A stretch of DNA of 64,000 bases, taken from positions 248,001 through 312,000 of the forward strand of contig NZ_JABMCZ010000001.1 of assembly GCF_013186535.1 (NCBI RefSeq). The letters run 5' to 3'. Source of the stretch: Nocardia terpenica. GTDB lineage: Bacteria; Actinomycetota; Actinomycetes; Mycobacteriales; Mycobacteriaceae. Both the position numbers and the translations under genes were made by a program. Of the stretch, positions 60,987 through 64,000 are shown piece after piece (positions within the stretch are counted from its first letter, which is position 1; each line of letters opens with the position of its first letter). The notes under the pieces are model-generated. The model searched no databases. It saw nothing but the letters and a program-made list of their open reading frames with translations, and had not been told where the DNA came from.

Positions 60987-61472
60987 TCAGCGGGTGCTCC
61001 ACTGGTAGGTCTGCTTGCGCAGCTTGAGGTACATCATGATCTCGGCGCGTCGCACGCCCGGCAGCGTCCGCAGCCGGGTAGAGACCAGATCCAGCAGCGC
61101 CTCGTCGTCGGAGCACACCGCCTCGCACAGCACGTCGTAGCGGCCCGCGCACTCGACGACGTAGGTGATGTCGTCCATGGCGGCGAGCGCGTCGGAGACC
61201 GGGCGCAGCGGTCCGTCGACGGTGATCGCGACCATCGCCTGCCGAAAAAGCCCGACCTGCAACGGATCCGAGACCGCGACGATCTGGATGACGCCCGCGT
61301 CGGAGAGCCGCTGCACGCGCTGGCGCACCGCCGCCTCGGACAGGCCGACGGCCTTGCCGATGGTCGCGTACGGCCGCCGCCCGTCCTGCTGCAACTGGGC
61401 GATGATGCGCTTGGAGATGTCGTCCAGCGCCGGCGCCTGCCGGTGGGAATCGTGATCGGTCACGCTCGGCAT
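60987..61472 (-). CDS. Lrp/AsnC-family regulator
   Basis: From ATG 61472 the protein has 161 residues; an upstream ATG at 61499 would add nine. The AsnC HTH is DISKRIIAQLQQDGRRPYATIGKAVGLSEAAVRQRVQRLSDAGVIQ (roughly 17-62), followed by the RAM ligand domain. It lies upstream of the class III aminotransferase on the same strand and probably controls it in response to an amino acid or amine. Confidence 0.87.
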   Translation of the reverse strand: MPSVTDHDSHRQAPALDDISKRIIAQLQQDGRRPYATIGKAVGLSEAAVRQRVQRLSDAGVIQIVAVSDPLQVGLFRQAMVAITVDGPLRPVSDALAAMDDITYVVECAGRYDVLCEAVCSDDEALLDLVSTRLRTLPGVRRAEIMMYLKLRKQTYQWSTR

Positions 61473-61704
61473 CCTGCCCCGAAGAGGGGGTGCGGACAAT
61501 GGCCGGGGCGGGTCGTGTCGGGGTGATCGGGGCTGACGGCAGGGGGTGGGGCAACGAAATCCGTTGTTTTTCGGGATTGACAGTATCGATTCCGTAGGGT
61601 TCTCTTGACGCCGTCGGTGCTGTGCTCTCTTGCACCGTCACTTCCGGCGCGCGACTCGTGACGCCACGCGCGCCGGAAGACAGCCGGAAGACATCGGCGC
61701 ATTC

Positions 61705-63222
61705 TCACGAATCCCGGGCCAGCAGGGCCAGCAGCAGTTCGGCGCGCACCCGGGCGCTGTCCAGGTCGACGCCGAGCAGATCCTGGGCCGCCGCGATTCG
61801 CTTGCGCAGCGTGTGCCGGTGCACGCCCAGCGCGATCGCCGCCGACTCCCACTGGCCGTTGGCCTCCAGGAAGGCGCGCAGCGCCGCCGTCAGCTCGGTG
61901 CCGTTCCCGCGGTCGTGCTCGGTCAGCGGCGTGAGCAGCGTATGTGCCATCGTGTCCAGCACCCGGCGGGTCTCGGCGAACGACAGCAGCGACCGGCCCG
62001 CCAGATCGCCGAATTCCACGGCGGCACCGCCGCGTTCGGCCGCCGAGGCCGCCAGACCGGCCGAGCGGGCCGCCTCGGCCAGCTCCGGTAGCGCGTGAGA
62101 TTCGCTGAGTCCCAACCGGATCGACCTGCGGAAACCGGTATCTATGGTCAGGCGGCGGGCGAAATCTGCTGCCGCGCAACCCGGTAGCACCACCAGCACC
62201 CGATCGTGGTCGGTGTGCAGGAACAGGGGGTATCCGGCGCGCAGGGTCGCGTCGTCGATCGCCGCGCGCACCGCCGCGGCGGCCTCGGCCGAATCGCACT
62301 CGGCCGCAAGCACACCGATCCGCCCCCGCGCGTCGGTGATCTGCGCGAGCTGCGCCCACGCCGGGGCCGGATCGGTCTGGGCCCCCAGCAGCAGCGCCAG
62401 CGCCGTGCTGTTGAGCCGGTGCTGCGCCGCCCGCAGCCGCTCCGGTTTCTCGAAATCCAAGGCCAGCAACGAATTCGCGTGTCCGAGCAGAATCTGGTCG
62501 ACATGGCCGAGCGGCGCCGGGCCGACCACCACCAGATCCCCGTAGGTGCGCGCGCCGACGCTGATGCGCTGATGGGTGAGCGATCGCCCGGACGGATCGG
62601 TGCGCACGCCGCTGGCCACCTCCGGATCCGCCGCCAGCGCCGCCCGCACCGTGCGCAGCAGGTCCTCGCCCGGGGCCGTCGGGTGCGCGTCGGTGAGCTG
62701 CCCGGCCGGGTCCAGCACCAGCACCGTCGCGCCCAGCGAGGTCGCCAGCTCCCGCACGATCGCCTGCGCGCCGGATCGCACCAGCGCCCGCGTCATTCGC
62801 GGCTGCGCGCGCGAGGCCCGCAGCAGCGCGTCGTATTGGAGTTCGGCCACGCGCGCGGTCACCCGCTTGACGATGGCCGCGAACGGGGTCGGCAGCGGCA
62901 CCTCGAACAGCGGAATCCCGATCTCGTCCGCGGTCGCCACCAGTTCGGGCGGGATCTCGGGGTGCGACAGGCCGGTGCCGAAACCCACCGCGGCGACGCC
63001 GCATTCGTCGAAGCCGCGCAGAAAGGCCCGACGCTCGGCCGAACTCGCGGGCAACCGCATGCCGGTGGTCAGCACCAGCTCACCGCCGGACAGCCAGCGA
63101 TACGGATTGTCCAGCTCGGTGGTGAGGACGAGATCGACGGTGCGGGCCACGCCGGTGCCGCCGCCGACGAGGCGGATCGCGAGATCGGGTTGGGACAATA
63201 CCCAGCTAACAGGAACGGACAT
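61705..63222 (-). CDS. PucR-family transcriptional regulator
   Basis: This 505-residue protein has the PucR architecture: an N-terminal PucR domain (VLTTELDNPYRWLSGGELVLTTGMRLP), a GGDEF-like middle domain, and a C-terminal HTH_30 (IALGVHRHTLRKRIAAAQDLLGVDL, last 45 residues). It is divergent from the aldehyde dehydrogenase at 63348, its probable target, as seen for GABA and purine catabolic genes. Confidence 0.87.
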   Translation of the reverse strand: MSVPVSWVLSQPDLAIRLVGGGTGVARTVDLVLTTELDNPYRWLSGGELVLTTGMRLPASSAERRAFLRGFDECGVAAVGFGTGLSHPEIPPELVATADEIGIPLFEVPLPTPFAAIVKRVTARVAELQYDALLRASRAQPRMTRALVRSGAQAIVRELATSLGATVLVLDPAGQLTDAHPTAPGEDLLRTVRAALAADPEVASGVRTDPSGRSLTHQRISVGARTYGDLVVVGPAPLGHVDQILLGHANSLLALDFEKPERLRAAQHRLNSTALALLLGAQTDPAPAWAQLAQITDARGRIGVLAAECDSAEAAAAVRAAIDDATLRAGYPLFLHTDHDRVLVVLPGCAAADFARRLTIDTGFRRSIRLGLSESHALPELAEAARSAGLAASAAERGGAAVEFGDLAGRSLLSFAETRRVLDTMAHTLLTPLTEHDRGNGTELTAALRAFLEANGQWESAAIALGVHRHTLRKRIAAAQDLLGVDLDSARVRAELLLALLARDS

Positions 63223-63347
63223 CGAGTCGAGTGTACAAATCGTCGAAGCATCGGTGTGTAGCGCGCCATTTCGGCAGGCGCGCGGGGATGTGGCTCAGCG
63301 CACACTGGCGGTGAAATGTAACGCCCGACAGATGGACGGTGAACGCA

Positions 63348-64000
63348 GTGCCGAGTCCCGTACTCCAGAACTACATCGACGGCGAATTCGTGGCGTCGTC
63401 CGCCACCTCGACGATCGACCTGGTCAATCCGGTCGACGAGAGCGTGGTGGCGCAGGCGCCCGTTTCCGGGGCCGCCGATGTCGATGCCGCCATGGCCGCC
63501 GCCGAGCGGGCATTCCGGACCTGGGGGAGGACCACGCCGGGCAAACGCCAAGCCGCGTTGCTCGCGCTGGCCGATGCCATCGAGGCGCACAGCGACGAAC
63601 TGGTGGAGGCGCAGTGCCGCAACACCGGTCAGCCCAAGGCGATCATCGCCGCCGAGGAGGTGGCGGTCAGCGCCGATCAGGTCCGGTTCTTCGCGGGCGC
63701 GGCCCGGTTGCTGGAGGGCCGCGCGGCGGGTGAGTACATGGAGGGGTTCACCTCCTATGTGCGGCGCGAGCCGATCGGCGTGGTCGGCCAGGTGACGCCG
63801 TGGAACTACCCGCTCATGATGGCGATCTGGAAGATCGGGCCCGCGCTGGCGGCCGGTAACACCATCGTGCTCAAGCCCAGCGACACCACGCCGGAGAGCA
63901 CGCTGGTGCTGGCCCGGCTCACGAAAGGCATTCTGCCGGATGGGGTTTTCAATGTGGTGCTCGGCGACGCCGGCACCGGTGAACTGATCGTGAACCACGC
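63348..64000 (+). CDS. gamma-aminobutyraldehyde dehydrogenase-like aldehyde dehydrogenase (3' truncated by window)
   Basis: GTG 63348 opens a frame that runs off the window after about 217 codons. It carries the ALDH signatures VLQNYIDGEFV, VGQVTPWNYPLMMAIWKIGPALAAGNT and LKPSDTTPEST; the catalytic Cys and Glu lie beyond the window. The family oxidises aminobutyraldehyde to GABA with NAD(P)+. A PucR regulator is divergent 126 bp away, and an omega-transaminase lies nearby. Confidence 0.85.
   Translation, partial: MPSPVLQNYIDGEFVASSATSTIDLVNPVDESVVAQAPVSGAADVDAAMAAAERAFRTWGRTTPGKRQAALLALADAIEAHSDELVEAQCRNTGQPKAIIAAEEVAVSADQVRFFAGAARLLEGRAAGEYMEGFTSYVRREPIGVVGQVTPWNYPLMMAIWKIGPALAAGNTIVLKPSDTTPESTLVLARLTKGILPDGVFNVVLGDAGTGELIVNH

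Overview
The window is high-GC actinobacterial DNA, most likely from Nocardia or a close mycolic-acid-producing relative. The support is a complete mce operon, a KasA-type ketosynthase, a FadD32-like fatty acyl-AMP ligase and a DesA-like acyl-ACP desaturase, together with many GTG/TTG starts and ATGA-coupled genes. No rRNA, tRNA, CRISPR array, transposase or phage module was recognised. The species assignment is an inference from gene content.

Layout. 1-8 kb: end of a LysR regulator, homocysteine methyltransferase, a BlaI/M56 pair with its operators, an XRE regulator, a deazaflavin-type reductase, a secreted repeat protein, a pentapeptide protein, a secreted lipase and a TetR regulator. 8-13 kb: a YczE-like membrane protein; trpS preceded by a Trp leader peptide (tandem Trp codons) and an attenuator; a VIT transporter; a MarR/rhodanese divergent pair; a threonine-dehydratase-like enzyme. 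13-17.4 kb: a less GC-rich accessory island with a 666-residue WXG-like protein ending in glycine-zipper segments, two membrane proteins that could be its immunity or partner proteins, and a truncated HTH gene. 17.4-20.7 kb: Ca2+/H+ antiporter, YnfA/MerR pair, DUF397 protein and a small hypothetical protein.

20.9-31.3 kb is an mce operon: two YrbE permeases, MceA to MceF, an Mce-associated protein, then a DUF6412-like protein and a YidC paralogue. Two oddities sit inside it. Three tandem copies of a 37/35-codon mini-ORF lie between mceA and mceB, and a palindromic repeat element lies in frame in the 5' end of mceE. 31-44 kb: a proline-rich RHH-like protein, class II aldolase, ctaD, an AraC regulator divergent from a flavin monooxygenase, an alkylation-repair operon (ogt, 2OG-Fe oxygenase, Ada-type zinc domain), a class V aminotransferase-fold enzyme, a DHFR-like reductase, an AraC-DinB fusion and a second VIT protein. 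43-47.6 kb: acyl-ACP desaturase, KasA-like synthase and FAAL ligase (fatty/mycolic acid genes). 48-55.5 kb: hypotheticals, DUF72, a MarR gene, and an MFS exporter fused to carboxypeptidase-regulatory-like domains followed by a YceI protein with the same kind of domain. 56-59.5 kb: a coupled three-gene unit (XRE regulator, aminotransferase, AlaDH/PNT-like enzyme). 59.4-64 kb: class III aminotransferase, AsnC and PucR regulators and a partial aminobutyraldehyde dehydrogenase, consistent with polyamine/GABA catabolism.

A dispersed composite repeat recurs at five places (about 9.9, 11.4, 27.1, 37.4 and 47.6 kb). Its core is a TCCCGGC/GCCGGGA hairpin with a loop close to ATGCTTTTG, usually accompanied by 23-25 bp tandem repeats carrying the same half-sites. 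It is the most distinctive unexplained DNA structure in the window.
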